NCBI GenBank assembly: GCA_947565865.1 | Contig: CANOHT010000008.1 | Location: forward strand, 1-64,000 | DNA: 64,000 nucleotides | Origin: an uncultured Clostridia bacterium | GTDB taxonomy: Bacteria > Bacillota > Clostridia > Christensenellales > Aristaeellaceae | Direction: 5' to 3' | In this document: in pieces, positions 1 to 8,525 of the stretch | Numbering within the stretch: the stretch's first letter is position 1 | Layout: every line of letters starts with the position of its first letter | Position numbers and translations under genes: made by a program | The notes under the pieces: model-generated | What the model was told of the DNA's origin: nothing | Databases searched by the model: none | What the model saw: the letters and a program-made list of their open reading frames with translations, nothing else

Positions 1-270
1 GTCAGGGAGCGAAGCGAAACCTGACGGTCGGTTCGAACAACCAGGCTCGGTCGCGCAGCGAAAATGGGAGTCTGAGGGCCGACGGCCCTCAGGCGGGGGC
101 ATGGGGGCAAGGCCCCCAATGTTCCGACACGCGAAGCGCCCGAAAGGCAGTCAGGGAGCGAAGCGAAACCTGACGGTCGGTTCGAACAACCAGGCTCGGT
201 CGCGTAGCGAAAACGGGAGTCTGAGGGCTGAAAGCCCTCAGGCGGGGGTATGGGGGCAAGGCCCCGACGT
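1..270 (-). repeat. Two tandem copies (149-bp period) of two-hairpin repeat
   Basis: The segment starting at base 1 recurs at base 150 almost unchanged. Each unit holds two hairpins, TGAGGGCC/GGCCCTCA and GGGGGC/GCCCCC, separated by a GGCGGGGGCAT-type linker, followed by a conserved GACGGTCGGTTC block. Read on the minus strand it lies downstream of the DeoR gene that ends at 323. The same element occurs at 43634-43767 and, inverted, at 43959-44097. No gene is visible in 1-322. Confidence 0.8.
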
Positions 271-303
271 CCCCTTCCCCTGGCACGTCCTCACAAAGAC
301 TTG

Positions 304-324
304 AATATATTGGAGGAATATATT
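304..324. other. AT-rich inverted repeat over the deoR-like stop codon
   Basis: Two copies of AATATATT flank GGAGG and the right copy overlaps the TAA stop (323-325) of the minus-strand regulator. Each half is itself a palindrome. It is an AT-rich island in GC-rich DNA. It could be a weak terminator or a protein site; there is no run of T to decide. Confidence 0.35.
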
Positions 325-1078
325 ATCGTATCTTCAGGCCGGCGTTGGCGAAGGGCTCCAGCCATTCCGCCTGGGGAGGCTCGTCGCATACAATGGCGGA
401 GACCTCCCCCAAGCCGCACAGCCGGAAGGCGGCCCGCTGGCCCAGCTTCTTGGTGTTGCACAGGAGCAGCGTCTCATCGGAAAGCTCCATCATCATCCGG
501 CGGGCGGCGGCTTCCTCCTCATCGGCGCAGAACACGTTGCCCTTGCTGTCCACGCCCCGGGGGGAAACAAACAGCCGGTTGGCGTACAGGCCCTTGAGCA
601 TTTGCAGCGTCAGTGTGCCGCGCATGGACAGCGCACGGGTGTTGAGCAGGCCGCCCAGCACATACACCTTGAAGCGGGGATAATCCGCCAGGGCCGAGGC
701 GACCTGCAGGCCGTTGGTGATGACGGAGAGATTCGTCAGCCGTCCCAGAAAGGGCACCATGGCCAGCGCCGTGCTGCTGGAATCCAGGAAGATCACCTGG
801 CCGTTGGTCACAAGCTCCGCCGCCTTGCGGGCGATGGTCACCTTGGCCTCGTGCTCCACCTGCTGGCGGGCTTCCAGGGAGATAACCTCGTTGTCGCCCT
901 GCACCAGCACCGCGCCGCCGTAGGTCTTGTGGATCAGCCCTGCCCGCTCCAGCTTGTGCAGATCGCGTCGGATGGAGGTTTCGGACATATAGAAGATGCC
1001 GCTCAGCTCCGATACCTTGGCGCTGTGGTGCTGCTGAATATAGTTGAGAATAGCCTGCTGGCGTTCATAGGATAACAT
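323..1078 (-). CDS. DeoR/GlpR-family transcriptional regulator
   Basis: A 251-residue repressor-type protein of sugar metabolism. Residues 1-57 form the DeoR winged helix (RQQAILNYI, SETSIRRDLHKLE, LIHKTYGGA), and residues 75-230 form the sugar-phosphate sensing domain with the DSSST phosphate loop at 99-103 and VITNG further on. Length is normal for the family. The ATG at 1078 is preferred over the one at 1084 because AAAGGAG lies 8 bases upstream of it. It is divergent from the FGGY kinase gene with only 42 bases between starts, so it probably represses that gene and itself, with a phosphorylated sugar as inducer. The sugar cannot be told from the sequence. Confidence 0.9.
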   Translation of the reverse strand: MLSYERQQAILNYIQQHHSAKVSELSGIFYMSETSIRRDLHKLERAGLIHKTYGGAVLVQGDNEVISLEARQQVEHEAKVTIARKAAELVTNGQVIFLDSSSTALAMVPFLGRLTNLSVITNGLQVASALADYPRFKVYVLGGLLNTRALSMRGTLTLQMLKGLYANRLFVSPRGVDSKGNVFCADEEEAAARRMMMELSDETLLLCNTKKLGQRAAFRLCGLGEVSAIVCDEPPQAEWLEPFANAGLKIR

Positions 1079-1120
1079 GCTCATGACTCCTTTAATCACG
1101 CACGAAAGGTTGTGCCGCTC

Positions 1121-2335
1121 ATGCGCTATTTGGCCCTTGACCTTGGTTCCACCTATACCAAAGCCGCGCTGATGGCGGATGGAACGGCGCTGCGGCAAAT
1201 CTCCCTGCCAACGCCGGGGCCGGCCCATACCGAGGACGGCCGCTATGAGATCGACGCCGAGGCGTACTGGGCGCAGGTAAAATCCCTGCTGGAGGATCTG
1301 CGTCGGGACGGCGCGTCCGCGCTGCTGATGTCCACCCAGATGCACGGCTGTGTGCTGACGGACGACGCCTTCCGACCCGTGACGCCCTACATTTCCTGGC
1401 GGGACGGCCTGGCCGCGGCCAGCCTGCCCGTTATTCGCGAACGCCTGGGGGAGGAGGCCGTTCTGCCTTCCGGCGTGAAGCTGAAGGGCAGCCTGGCCCT
1501 GTGTGCCCTTTTGGCCCGGGTGATGCGGGGGGAAGCGCTTCCGGCCCGAGCGCGCCTGTGTACGCTGGGGGGGTACATGATCGGCCGACTGACGAGCCGG
1601 CATGTATGTCATATGACCAACGCCGCGCCCACGGGTCTGGCGGATGTTCGCGGCGGGTGCTGGAATCTGCCGCTGCTGGAGCGGGCCGGACTCGATCTCC
1701 GGCTGCCCAGGCTGGTTTGCGATGTACAGCCTGTGGGTCAGTGGCGGGGCATGGCCGTTTATCCCGACCTGGGGGATCAGCAGGTCTGTGCCGCCGGGGC
1801 CACGCTGACGCCGGAACGCAGCCTGCATGTCAGCGTCGGTACGGCGGGACTGATCGGCGCGCTGACGGCACGGTGGGAGAGCGGCCCCTATGAAAACCGG
1901 CCTTGGCTCACACCGGGACGCTATCTGCGCACCATCTCCGGCCTTCCGGGCGGGCGGCACATGGCAGGCCTGGCCCATCTGGTGGGGGCGCTTGCGCGGC
2001 AGTTCGGCGCTTCGGCGGAGGAAGACGCGGTCTGGGCCTTCCTGACCGCGTGTTTCCCAGAGGAGCCGCCAGCTGCTGATCCGTGGCAGCGCCTGACCCT
2101 GCCGCCCCGTCAGTGGGTCGCGGGGCTGTACGCTGATTTTGCCGAGGCTTACCGCATCGCGGCGGAGCAGCTGGCTCTGCCCATCCGTCAGCTTGCCTTT
2201 TCGGGCGGGTGCGCCGCCAGGAATCCGGCTCTCCGACAGGCTGTGTGCCGTGCCTTTGGCTGCGCCGATCCCGGACGGGACAACGACGCTATGCACGGTT
2301 TGGCCGCTGTCGCCGCGGCGCTTCGTGAACAATGA
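1121..2335 (+). CDS. FGGY-family carbohydrate kinase
   Basis: Probable ATP-dependent sugar kinase of 404 residues. The N-terminal phosphate loop DLGSTYTK (residues 7-14), the STQMHG motif and a substrate-region ISWRD motif are present, and the C-terminal FSGGCAARNP matches the nucleotide-binding motif of the FGGY fold. It is shorter than the usual roughly 500 residues, and no close subfamily (xylulo-, glycero- or rhamnulokinase) is clear; the middle resembles sedoheptulokinase-like proteins. The ATG at 1121 follows GAAAGG at 11 bases; a GTG at 1112 is too close to that site. The adjacent divergent DeoR regulator suggests control by a sugar phosphate. Confidence 0.85.
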   Translation: MRYLALDLGSTYTKAALMADGTALRQISLPTPGPAHTEDGRYEIDAEAYWAQVKSLLEDLRRDGASALLMSTQMHGCVLTDDAFRPVTPYISWRDGLAAASLPVIRERLGEEAVLPSGVKLKGSLALCALLARVMRGEALPARARLCTLGGYMIGRLTSRHVCHMTNAAPTGLADVRGGCWNLPLLERAGLDLRLPRLVCDVQPVGQWRGMAVYPDLGDQQVCAAGATLTPERSLHVSVGTAGLIGALTARWESGPYENRPWLTPGRYLRTISGLPGGRHMAGLAHLVGALARQFGASAEEDAVWAFLTACFPEEPPAADPWQRLTLPPRQWVAGLYADFAEAYRIAAEQLALPIRQLAFSGGCAARNPALRQAVCRAFGCADPGRDNDAMHGLAAVAAALREQ

Positions 2336-2431
2336 TGCATGTTTGAACGATTTCAGTATACCCTGGAGGCGCATGGTTGTCAATGGCCGGGGAAAAAGAC
2401 TCGCCGGGTGCGATGCGCCCACTGTAAACAG

Positions 2432-2457
2432 GCCCCGCCGGAATTATCCGGCGGGGC
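2432..2457. terminator. Hairpin terminator after FGGY kinase
   Basis: Arms GCCCCGCCGG and CCGGCGGGGC are perfectly paired around AATTAT. It lies about 100 bases after the kinase stop. A nearly identical hairpin recurs at 2701-2728, so the two flank the structured repeat between them. Neither side has a long T-run, so its strength as a terminator is uncertain. Confidence 0.55.
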
Positions 2458-2489
2458 TTCAAAGCATCAAAGAAGTCGTAGTACAGAAC

Positions 2490-2700
2490 GCCTGATTTGC
2501 CGTCGGCAGACTGTCAATCGAAAATCGGCGAGCCCCTTCGGGGCGTTTAAACGGGGCGAAGCCCCGGTACGGCGATTTTTCGCTTTTTCGTCAGAAAAAG
2601 CTTCCTAACACGAACGGCCGAGAGAACGGCTTTGCCGTTTGACCAGTGAGGGTGTGCTAAGCTCGACAAAGTGGCATAAGCCACGTTGCCGACATCCTAA
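2490..2700 (+). ncRNA. Structured dispersed element, copy 1 (candidate ncRNA)
   Basis: About 210 bases that align end to end with the reverse complement of 45335-45545 at roughly 75% identity by eye. A long-range helix CGAAAATCG/CGATTTT encloses two hairpins (GCCCC-TTC-GGGGC and GGGGC-GAA-GCCCC). The 3' half has hairpins AACGGC-TTT-GCCGTT and GTGGC-ATAA-GCCAC. In the other copy these stems have different bases but still pair. A terminator-like hairpin follows at once. There is no good open frame. I do not recognise a known RNA family. It could also be a non-autonomous mobile repeat. Confidence 0.55.
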
Positions 2701-2738
2701 GGCCCCGCCGGAACTATCCGGCGGGGCCTGCTTTGTTT
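2701..2738 (+). terminator. Terminator-like hairpin behind structured element
   Basis: An 11-bp perfect stem GGCCCCGCCGG/CCGGCGGGGCC with loop AACTAT is followed on the plus strand by the T-rich TGCTTTGTTT. It could end transcription of the structured element (plus strand). Read on the minus strand it may also end the GH3 gene that stops at 2759. Confidence 0.65.
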
Positions 2739-2758
2739 GGTCTGATGATCGGGCGGGT

Positions 2759-5197
2759 TTACTTGACGGTGATAACCGCGCTCATGTCGCCCACGGTGAC
2801 GGTGTGCTCACCCGCGCCTTCCAGCACGATGTCCAGGGAAACCACGCAGAAGGAGTCGCCTTGGACGCTGACCAGCTTGGTGGCCAGCAGCTTTTCGCCT
2901 TCATACACGTTCACCTGCACGTTGCCGTCGGCACCGGCGTTCTCCGCCAGCATGTCGATCGTAAAGGGTACGCCGGAGAGCTGCTCCGCGTTCATCACGG
3001 CGCCGTCGACCACGGCCTGGGGCACCAGCAGGGTGTTCAGGCTGATATCGGCGGTCTGGCCATAGCGCATACCAAAGCCGTTGGGGAACAGCACGTCGCC
3101 CAGGTTGTTGGGCAGCACGGCTTCAGGATTCTGACGCACGGTGCCGGCCATATACAGGCGGGTGCGGTTATCCACGCCGCGATCCAGCTGCAGTTCGCCC
3201 CAGTCCAGCAGATTGTCTTCGGCGCTGCGGGCAATCTCAAACACCAGGCTGCCGGCGGGCTCACGCTCACCGAAGATCATATCCGCCAGGATGCGGGGCA
3301 GGGTGGCGCTGAAGATGTTGCCCATGGAGCTGCCGTGATCGGGCACCGTGCTGTAGGTCATCATCAGGATGGCCGCGCTGCCTTCAGCCACGGTGGTGCT
3401 GATCTCGTTTTCCTTGTTGCCCACCTGGGCCGCCAGAACCACGGGCTTGCCCGCGGACGCGGCATCCTCAATAATCATTTCGGTATTGTCATCCATGGAG
3501 GTGACACGGGCGATCACCACGTTCGCCTCGGCCAGGGTATCCACGACCTGGGCGTAGGCGGCGACAGCCTCGCGATCCATCTTGGCGGTCTCCTCGGAAC
3601 TGCCGGTAACAAAGACCTTCATGTCCTTGGATAGGGGAAGAATGCTGCCGTCGTTCTTCAGCAGCACGGCGGATTCGGTCTGAAGGCGCTCTTCCAGGGC
3701 GTTCAGGCTGTCCTTGCGGGCAGCGTACACATCGTCGATGGTCTCGATGGGGAACTGTTCAGCCTTGTAGGCGTCGCTGGCGAAAAGCTCCAGCACGTTC
3801 TCCAGATGGGCGTAGGGATTCTCAAAGAGGCCCAGCTCAAACTTGTTGCGCAGCACACGGCGGCAGGAGCGCAGAATCAGCTCCATGTCACAGCGGCCGG
3901 CCTCGACTTCCGCCTTGATGACGTCGGGCCAGTTGGTCAGCACGAAGGTGGGGCCGCCGCCGCCAAAGCTGAAGTTGGTGTTGGTGGCGTCCATGATGGT
4001 GGTATCGGTGCCGCCCATGACAATGTAGCCGCCGAAGAGGTCGATTCCGGCTTCCAGCATCTGGGTGTACAGCTCGCCGGGGGTCATCTGGGACAGATCC
4101 TTGCCGTCCGCCGTGATGCCGGTGGCTGTGGGGGAGGTTACGAACAGGGGCCAGTCGGTGACGATGATGCCGTCATAGCCCAGGTCGTTGCGGAGGATGC
4201 CCAGGGTTTCGCTGTCATAGGGGGTGATGATGCCTGCGGTGCGGCCGCCGCCGTTGTGGGCCATGATCCACTGGGTGCCCGCGTCCAGGGAGGCTTTCCA
4301 GCCCACCAGCCAGCTGTCGATCAGATCCGCGGGGCTGCGGGTGCCGCTGTAATTGCTGTTGTGGTTGCCGTTGGAGATGAAGTGCTTGGAGCAGGCCGTC
4401 TGCCCGGCGTCGTACTTGGCCTTTACCTCGGCGGCGATCATCCTGGACAAATAGTTGACTTCCTCACCGTAGAAGGCGCCGATTTCCGAGCCCTGGGGCT
4501 GAAAGGGCACATGATAGCCCATGGCCCGCTCTTCCAGGGCGTACTGATAAGCCAGCTGATAGAGCAGCTCCTCATCATGGGCGGTGCCGAAGGCGTACTT
4601 CGCCATATCCACCATGCCGGCGAAGGTCTGGTAGGAGCGGTCACTGTTGAGCACCACAGGGATGCCCAGGCGCGCGCTTTCGGCGATCAGCTGAATGCTG
4701 TTGGTTTCCTTGACCTGATCGGCCGCAGTGCCGTTGCCGTTGAGCAGGTAGGTGGTCACATGATCCTCCACGATGCTGTGATACATGGGGGTATAGCCTA
4801 TGCCGTTCACCGTGATGCGCTCCTCGTCGCTCCACATCCATTCGTCGGGATAGGGGAACAGCGAGGTGAAGGTGCCGCCGGTGGTGTTGTTCATCAGCGT
4901 GGCGATCAGCTCGTCCATGGTCATCAGGCTGATGAGGTTTTCCACGCGGGCGTCCACATCCTGTCGCCAATCCTCGTAGATGTCCAATTGACCGTTGCCG
5001 TTCAGATCCTTGAATTGGAGGCCGTCCACCTCAATGATGGGCTTGCAGCGGGCTTCCAGGGCCGCCTGCCCATCCGATGCCTCTACAATAACAGGCGTTT
5101 CCGTCAGCATGCGCAGATGGCCTTCTTCCGCGCAGGAAGGAACGGCGATCATCGAGATCAGCATCATAATGGCCATGAGCAAAGATATTTTTTTCAT
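2759..5197 (-). CDS. Secreted glycoside hydrolase family 3 protein
   Basis: An 812-residue exported beta-glycosidase of the GH3 type. A signal peptide covers about residues 1-23 (MKK, hydrophobic core, SCA-EE cleavage). Residues 64-75 hold the calcium-loop-like DLNGNGQLDIYEDW that often precedes GH3 catalytic domains. The barrel carries KHF at 271-273 and GYDGIIVTDW, whose Asp at about 348 is the expected nucleophile. The alpha/beta sandwich domain (LLKNDGSILPL) and a C-terminal domain follow. The substrate is a beta-linked glucoside or xyloside by family; the sequence does not decide. The start has AAGGAGGAAGAAGGAAA just upstream. No transporter adjoins it. Confidence 0.88.
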   Translation of the reverse strand: MKKISLLMAIMMLISMIAVPSCAEEGHLRMLTETPVIVEASDGQAALEARCKPIIEVDGLQFKDLNGNGQLDIYEDWRQDVDARVENLISLMTMDELIATLMNNTTGGTFTSLFPYPDEWMWSDEERITVNGIGYTPMYHSIVEDHVTTYLLNGNGTAADQVKETNSIQLIAESARLGIPVVLNSDRSYQTFAGMVDMAKYAFGTAHDEELLYQLAYQYALEERAMGYHVPFQPQGSEIGAFYGEEVNYLSRMIAAEVKAKYDAGQTACSKHFISNGNHNSNYSGTRSPADLIDSWLVGWKASLDAGTQWIMAHNGGGRTAGIITPYDSETLGILRNDLGYDGIIVTDWPLFVTSPTATGITADGKDLSQMTPGELYTQMLEAGIDLFGGYIVMGGTDTTIMDATNTNFSFGGGGPTFVLTNWPDVIKAEVEAGRCDMELILRSCRRVLRNKFELGLFENPYAHLENVLELFASDAYKAEQFPIETIDDVYAARKDSLNALEERLQTESAVLLKNDGSILPLSKDMKVFVTGSSEETAKMDREAVAAYAQVVDTLAEANVVIARVTSMDDNTEMIIEDAASAGKPVVLAAQVGNKENEISTTVAEGSAAILMMTYSTVPDHGSSMGNIFSATLPRILADMIFGEREPAGSLVFEIARSAEDNLLDWGELQLDRGVDNRTRLYMAGTVRQNPEAVLPNNLGDVLFPNGFGMRYGQTADISLNTLLVPQAVVDGAVMNAEQLSGVPFTIDMLAENAGADGNVQVNVYEGEKLLATKLVSVQGDSFCVVSLDIVLEGAGEHTVTVGDMSAVITVK

Positions 5198-5364
5198 TTT
5201 CCTTCTTCCTCCTTATTTGCTGTCCAATGGTAAAAACTGCCTGGCTGCCCTCCTTTATCATGTTTTGCTCGGTTTCTTTATTTTCATTATAAGGGCTTTT
5301 TTCCATTGCCTCGAAGGTTCGCCGGAAAATGCGCTTAAACTTCGCCATTGACGGTTATGCCCCC

Positions 5365-5393
5365 TTGACGGCGAGGCGGTGGGGGCATATGCT
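5365..5393 (+). promoter_or_regulatory. Sigma-A promoter for LytTR regulator operon
   Basis: TTGACG at 5365-5370 and TATGCT at 5388-5393 are spaced by 17 bases. An alternative extended -10 TGCTATCAT overlaps it. It lies about 50 bases upstream of the response-regulator start. Confidence 0.65.
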
Positions 5394-5440
5394 ATCATTA
5401 GGATGAATTGCTTGATTCAGCTTGCTATTTGGAGGAAGTC

Positions 5441-6157
5441 ATGCCATACTCAATCGCCGTCATTGATGACGATGCGCAGATGCTGCGGCAAATCAGCGGA
5501 CAGCTGCAGGAAATTGCCCAAAGGGCCGGAACAGGCTGCGCCGTCCATGCCTTCAGTAGTCCGGTGGATCTGGACGAGCTGGTGTACGACGCCTATTTTC
5601 TGGATATATCCATGCCCCAGATGGACGGTGTTCAGATGGCCCGGAGCATACGCGACCGCGGCAGCATGAGCTGCATCGTGTTCATTTCCAGCGTGGAATC
5701 GCGCGTGTTTGAGGCCATGCGTACGCAGCCCCTGCGTTTCGTGCGCAAATCACGCCTTCATGAGGAGCTGGAGGAGGCTATGGAGGCGGTGCTTCGTCAG
5801 TGGCAGCGCTTTGGCAGCGATACGCTGGTGGTCACCTCGGCTTATCAAACCGCCACCATACCGGTCAACACCATTTTATATATTGAAAGCTATGATAAGA
5901 AGCAGCAGATCGTTACCGCGCAGAAAACCTATACGGTCTACAAGTCCATGGCTTGGTTTGAAAAGCAGCTGCATAACAGGGACTTTTTCCGCATTCAACG
6001 CAGCTACATGGTCAATATGGGCGCTGTTGTCCACATAGAGACTGGGCATGTGGTGCTGTGTGACGGTTCCCGCTTGCCCATCAGCCGCTTCAAAACCGAA
6101 GAAGCACGCAAGAAACTGACAAGGAGGCTGTTCAATGCTCCGTATCAGATTGATTGA
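5441..6157 (+). CDS. LytTR-family response regulator (AgrA-like)
   Basis: A 238-residue response regulator. The receiver domain (about 1-118) has IDDD at 8-11 and the phospho-acceptor Asp55 in YFLDISMP. A LytTR DNA-binding domain fills about 127-230 (ILYIES, FFRIQRSYMVNM, LPISR). LytTR regulators bind direct repeats upstream of target genes, often for cell-cell signalling, bacteriocins or virulence. The ATG at 5441 has GGAGG five bases upstream; a TTG at 5408 has no such site. It overlaps the downstream kinase by 23 bases, so the two are coupled. No agrB/agrD-type peptide gene is visible next to it. Confidence 0.9.
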   Translation: MPYSIAVIDDDAQMLRQISGQLQEIAQRAGTGCAVHAFSSPVDLDELVYDAYFLDISMPQMDGVQMARSIRDRGSMSCIVFISSVESRVFEAMRTQPLRFVRKSRLHEELEEAMEAVLRQWQRFGSDTLVVTSAYQTATIPVNTILYIESYDKKQQIVTAQKTYTVYKSMAWFEKQLHNRDFFRIQRSYMVNMGAVVHIETGHVVLCDGSRLPISRFKTEEARKKLTRRLFNAPYQID

Positions 6158-7418
6158 CACGGTGATTTATCTGACGATGTTTCTATGCCTTGCCGCGGCG
6201 TATCCTCCCAGGCGGAACAAGGGGCTCTGCTTCCTTGCCATTTTACCCTTTACCGCCGCCAGCATCGGGATGACGGTTCTGGAGGAATTGCTGCCCGCCG
6301 GAAACATGCTGGTTTATTTGGCGCTTTTTGTGCTGATGGGTTCGCTTTTCGGAGCGCTGTTTTTAAGCGGCCGTTTCATTGAGCGGCTGATTCTGCTGCT
6401 GATGTTTACCTGTACCTTCGAGTTTTTCAACGGCATCACCCTCTATCTGGATTTGCGCCTCTTCGGCTCGAGCACCTACTACTGGCGTCTGTTCGACATT
6501 CCTTTGATGATGCTGGGAGGCTACGCGGCTTACCGTTTCGCCCTTCACCCGCGCCGCGGCCTGCCGTGGTTTTGCTGGCTCCCGATCATCATTACGGCTC
6601 TGCTCAGCATGGCGCAGCATCTTCTGCGTCCGGCTTCCAGAGAGATTCTGCAGTCCGCCGAATGGCTGAGCTACCGCGCCCTGTGCTCGCTTTTGCATCT
6701 GCTTATTCTGTATCTTTCCTTCTTCATTTGCAGCCGGATGACCAAGTATTATGAAACCTATCTTCAGCTGGCCGTCAACCAGAAAATTATTGATTCTCAA
6801 AGCGAGCTCGTGCAGGAATCCATGCGTCTCAACCGGGAACTGCGCAGGCAGCGCCACGAATACAGCCACACGCTGACGGCGGCTCAGACGCTGCTTCGTC
6901 AGCAGGAATACGATCGCCTGGCCGAGCTGCTGCGAAGTCAGGCGGACGCCGAGGCGTCGTGCGGAGAGGTCATCCATTCGGGCAACCCGGTGGCCGACGC
7001 GGTTCTTAACCAAAAGGCCTCCGAGGCCAAACGTCAGGGGATTCCCTTCAAGGCCGATGTCTGTCTCTCCCCCGATCTGCCCCTGTGCAGCGCGGAGCTG
7101 GTTTCCCTCCTGGCCAATCTGCTGGACAATGCGCTGGAGGCATCCAAAGCCGTGGACGCCCCTGAGATCGCCGTGCACATCTATCCAACGCGCTGCTATC
7201 TCTGCTTCAGTGTGCGCAATCGGGCCGACTGCAGTCATCTGGACGGCGATAATTTGCAGACCACCAAGGCCAACCGGGAGGCTCACGGCTTCGGCCTGGA
7301 TCTGATTCGTGAGATTGCCAGGACGCACCAGGGTATGGCGCAGTTTACCCCCAGCGCGGATGGCGTTTTCGTGGCGGATGTCACGGTCTTTCTGGGGGAT
7401 GGGACGCCTGGGAAGTGA
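6135..7418 (+). CDS. AgrC-like sensor histidine kinase (GHKL ATPase)
   Basis: A 427-residue membrane sensor kinase. About six hydrophobic helices occupy residues 8-205. A short helix with RRQRHEYSHTL carries the likely phospho-acceptor His241, and the C-terminal GHKL ATPase has LLANLLDNALEAS (N box) and HGFGLDLI (G box). This is the plan of AgrC/ComD-type receptors, which sense peptides or small ligands at the membrane part. It begins inside the end of the LytTR regulator gene, its obvious partner. The signal is unknown because no peptide precursor is nearby. Confidence 0.88.
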   Translation: MLRIRLIDTVIYLTMFLCLAAAYPPRRNKGLCFLAILPFTAASIGMTVLEELLPAGNMLVYLALFVLMGSLFGALFLSGRFIERLILLLMFTCTFEFFNGITLYLDLRLFGSSTYYWRLFDIPLMMLGGYAAYRFALHPRRGLPWFCWLPIIITALLSMAQHLLRPASREILQSAEWLSYRALCSLLHLLILYLSFFICSRMTKYYETYLQLAVNQKIIDSQSELVQESMRLNRELRRQRHEYSHTLTAAQTLLRQQEYDRLAELLRSQADAEASCGEVIHSGNPVADAVLNQKASEAKRQGIPFKADVCLSPDLPLCSAELVSLLANLLDNALEASKAVDAPEIAVHIYPTRCYLCFSVRNRADCSHLDGDNLQTTKANREAHGFGLDLIREIARTHQGMAQFTPSADGVFVADVTVFLGDGTPGK

Positions 7419-7675
7419 GACAATGGGCAGCGCGCTATCATACTCGGGTATCAATTTGCCTTGTTGATAAGGGGAAAACCTGCTGACTATTCCAGCGCCG
7501 GCTTCATGGCCCGGCTCGAACAGGGTCTCGCCGGCAGCTTCCAGCCTATCAGCAATGACAGAGGGCTGCACATAGCGATGGGACGAGCCGACAGAAGAAC
7601 CGCTGTCGTGCGTATTAGATGATAGGGTCTGCATCGCTTCCATAATGATGTCGGGGATAGCGCGCCGGAGCCGTT

Positions 7676-8163
7676 GTGTGGGACGCTTACATTCCGAACC
7701 TTCCGCCGATGGCGCGCTGCGACGGTCAGATCATGCGGCATTACACGCCTCGGCACAGCATGATCGGCCATGGCGAAGAAAACCGGGGCCGAATGGAGGA
7801 ACGCCAGCCGATGATCGGCTTTGTGAGTCTCCTGATGTTGACCAAGGCAAGAACCTGACGGAGGAAGAGGTCAAGCGCTGGGTGAAATTCATGCGCAAGG
7901 AGAACGGCTCCAAGGGCGAGCGCTGGTCGCTGGATGAGATCAAGCAGTATGCTCGGAACTTTGGCGTGGAAGGACAGGAGAAGATCGTTGAGTTCTTCGC
8001 TGTCATCAATGCCATGTACTCTGATTATTGCAAGGTTGCCAAGCAGCACGGCGTAGATAAGGTCAATTTCTACGCCGACATGGCCAAAGCGTTTATGGAT
8101 GACCCCGATGCCAAGGATGGTAAGGTCAAGATGTACTATGAGTGCATCGCGAAGAAAGGGTAA
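7676..8163 (+). pseudogene. Frameshifted phage-type short protein gene
   Basis: The 3' part (from about 7846, frame of 8163) encodes NLTEEEVKRWV, then NAMYSDYCKVAKQHGVDK and FYADMAKAFMDD. This pattern is typical of small proteins found in clostridial prophage clusters, where they are usually preceded by an Arg/Asp/Tyr-rich segment. Such a segment (YIPNLPPMARCDGQ, MRHYTPR) is present at 7676-7810 but in another frame, with stop codons further upstream. The simplest reading is a gene broken by a frameshift at about 7810 and cut off at its 5' end. The function of the family is unknown. It ends just before a 14-bp hairpin. Confidence 0.65.
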
Positions 8164-8166
8164 CAA

Positions 8167-8199
8167 AAAGAGAGAGAGAGGGCTATTCCCTCTCTCTCT
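8167..8199. terminator. Perfect 14-bp hairpin after phage remnant
   Basis: AAAGAGAGAGAGGG, loop CTATT, CCCTCTCTCTCTTT. It directly follows the stop at 8163. It is A/T flanked on both sides, so it may act on both strands. Confidence 0.75.
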
Positions 8200-8267
8200 T
8201 TGCAAGACGTAAATATTCAAAAATAAAAAATGGCAGATCTCCATTTTGTTAGTCATGGCGTTAACCA

Positions 8268-8378
8268 TAGCACACACCAATTACCGTTAAGCAAGAAGAA
8301 AAAACCTTGCATCGCAAGGGTTTTCCATCGAAGCAGCGGGATTCAAACCCGCATGCTTTTGATACCATACCAACGCTG
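8268..8378 (-). repeat. Decayed duplicate of tRNA-Pro 3' half and its terminator
   Basis: This stretch aligns without gaps at an offset of 254 bases to 8522-8632, which holds the terminator and 3' half of the intact tRNA-Pro. The T arm (GCGGGTTTGAATCCCGC) and the hairpin CCTTGC/GCAAGG are still recognisable, but the anticodon arm is ruined. Differences are mostly transitions. It could be a relic attachment site left by an element that used the tRNA 3' end, or a decayed tandem duplication. Confidence 0.6.
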
Positions 8379-8462
8379 GAGCAAGCTGAGAAGGCGTTTG
8401 CTGCCATGACGGTCAATACGCCGGATGAGCGGAACAGGTCAATAGGGCGAAGACGTGGGCAG

Positions 8463-8482
8463 AGATTATCAGAGGATAATCT
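8463..8482. other. Palindrome AGATTATC-agag-GATAATCT
   Basis: A perfect 8-bp inverted repeat in the AT-rich patch between the tRNA remnant and the tRNA genes. It might be a regulator site; no adjacent intact gene makes this testable here. Confidence 0.3.
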
Positions 8483-8489
8483 TTGGCAT

Positions 8490-8525
8490 GTACATTATAG
8501 TGTACATTACAATGTGCATTATAGC
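8490..8525. repeat. Three 12-bp direct repeats
   Basis: GTACATTATAGT, GTACATTACAAT and GTGCATTATAGC follow one another exactly. On the minus strand they contain TATAAT, TAATGT and TATAAT hexamers at 12-base steps. The copies could be overlapping -10 elements or repeated protein sites. Confidence 0.5.

Noticed and set aside
323..2422. A single 699-residue minus-strand protein
   Set aside because: Only the last 251 codons match a family (DeoR) and have a ribosome site; the upstream part is antisense to the FGGY kinase.
2339..2758. A gene within the FGGY-GH3 gap
   Set aside because: The open frames cover hairpins and the structured repeat and have no ribosome site or known motif.
3806..5233. 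Long plus-strand frame opposite the GH3 gene
   Set aside because: Gly/Val/His/Ala-rich composition typical of antisense frames in GC-rich DNA; the minus strand carries a clear signal peptide and GH3 motifs.
7439..7643. Minus-strand protein fragment YVQPSVIADRLEAAGE
   Set aside because: No ribosome site and no family recognised, and the frame runs into antisense of the AgrC-like kinase. Kept only as a possible part of the relic.
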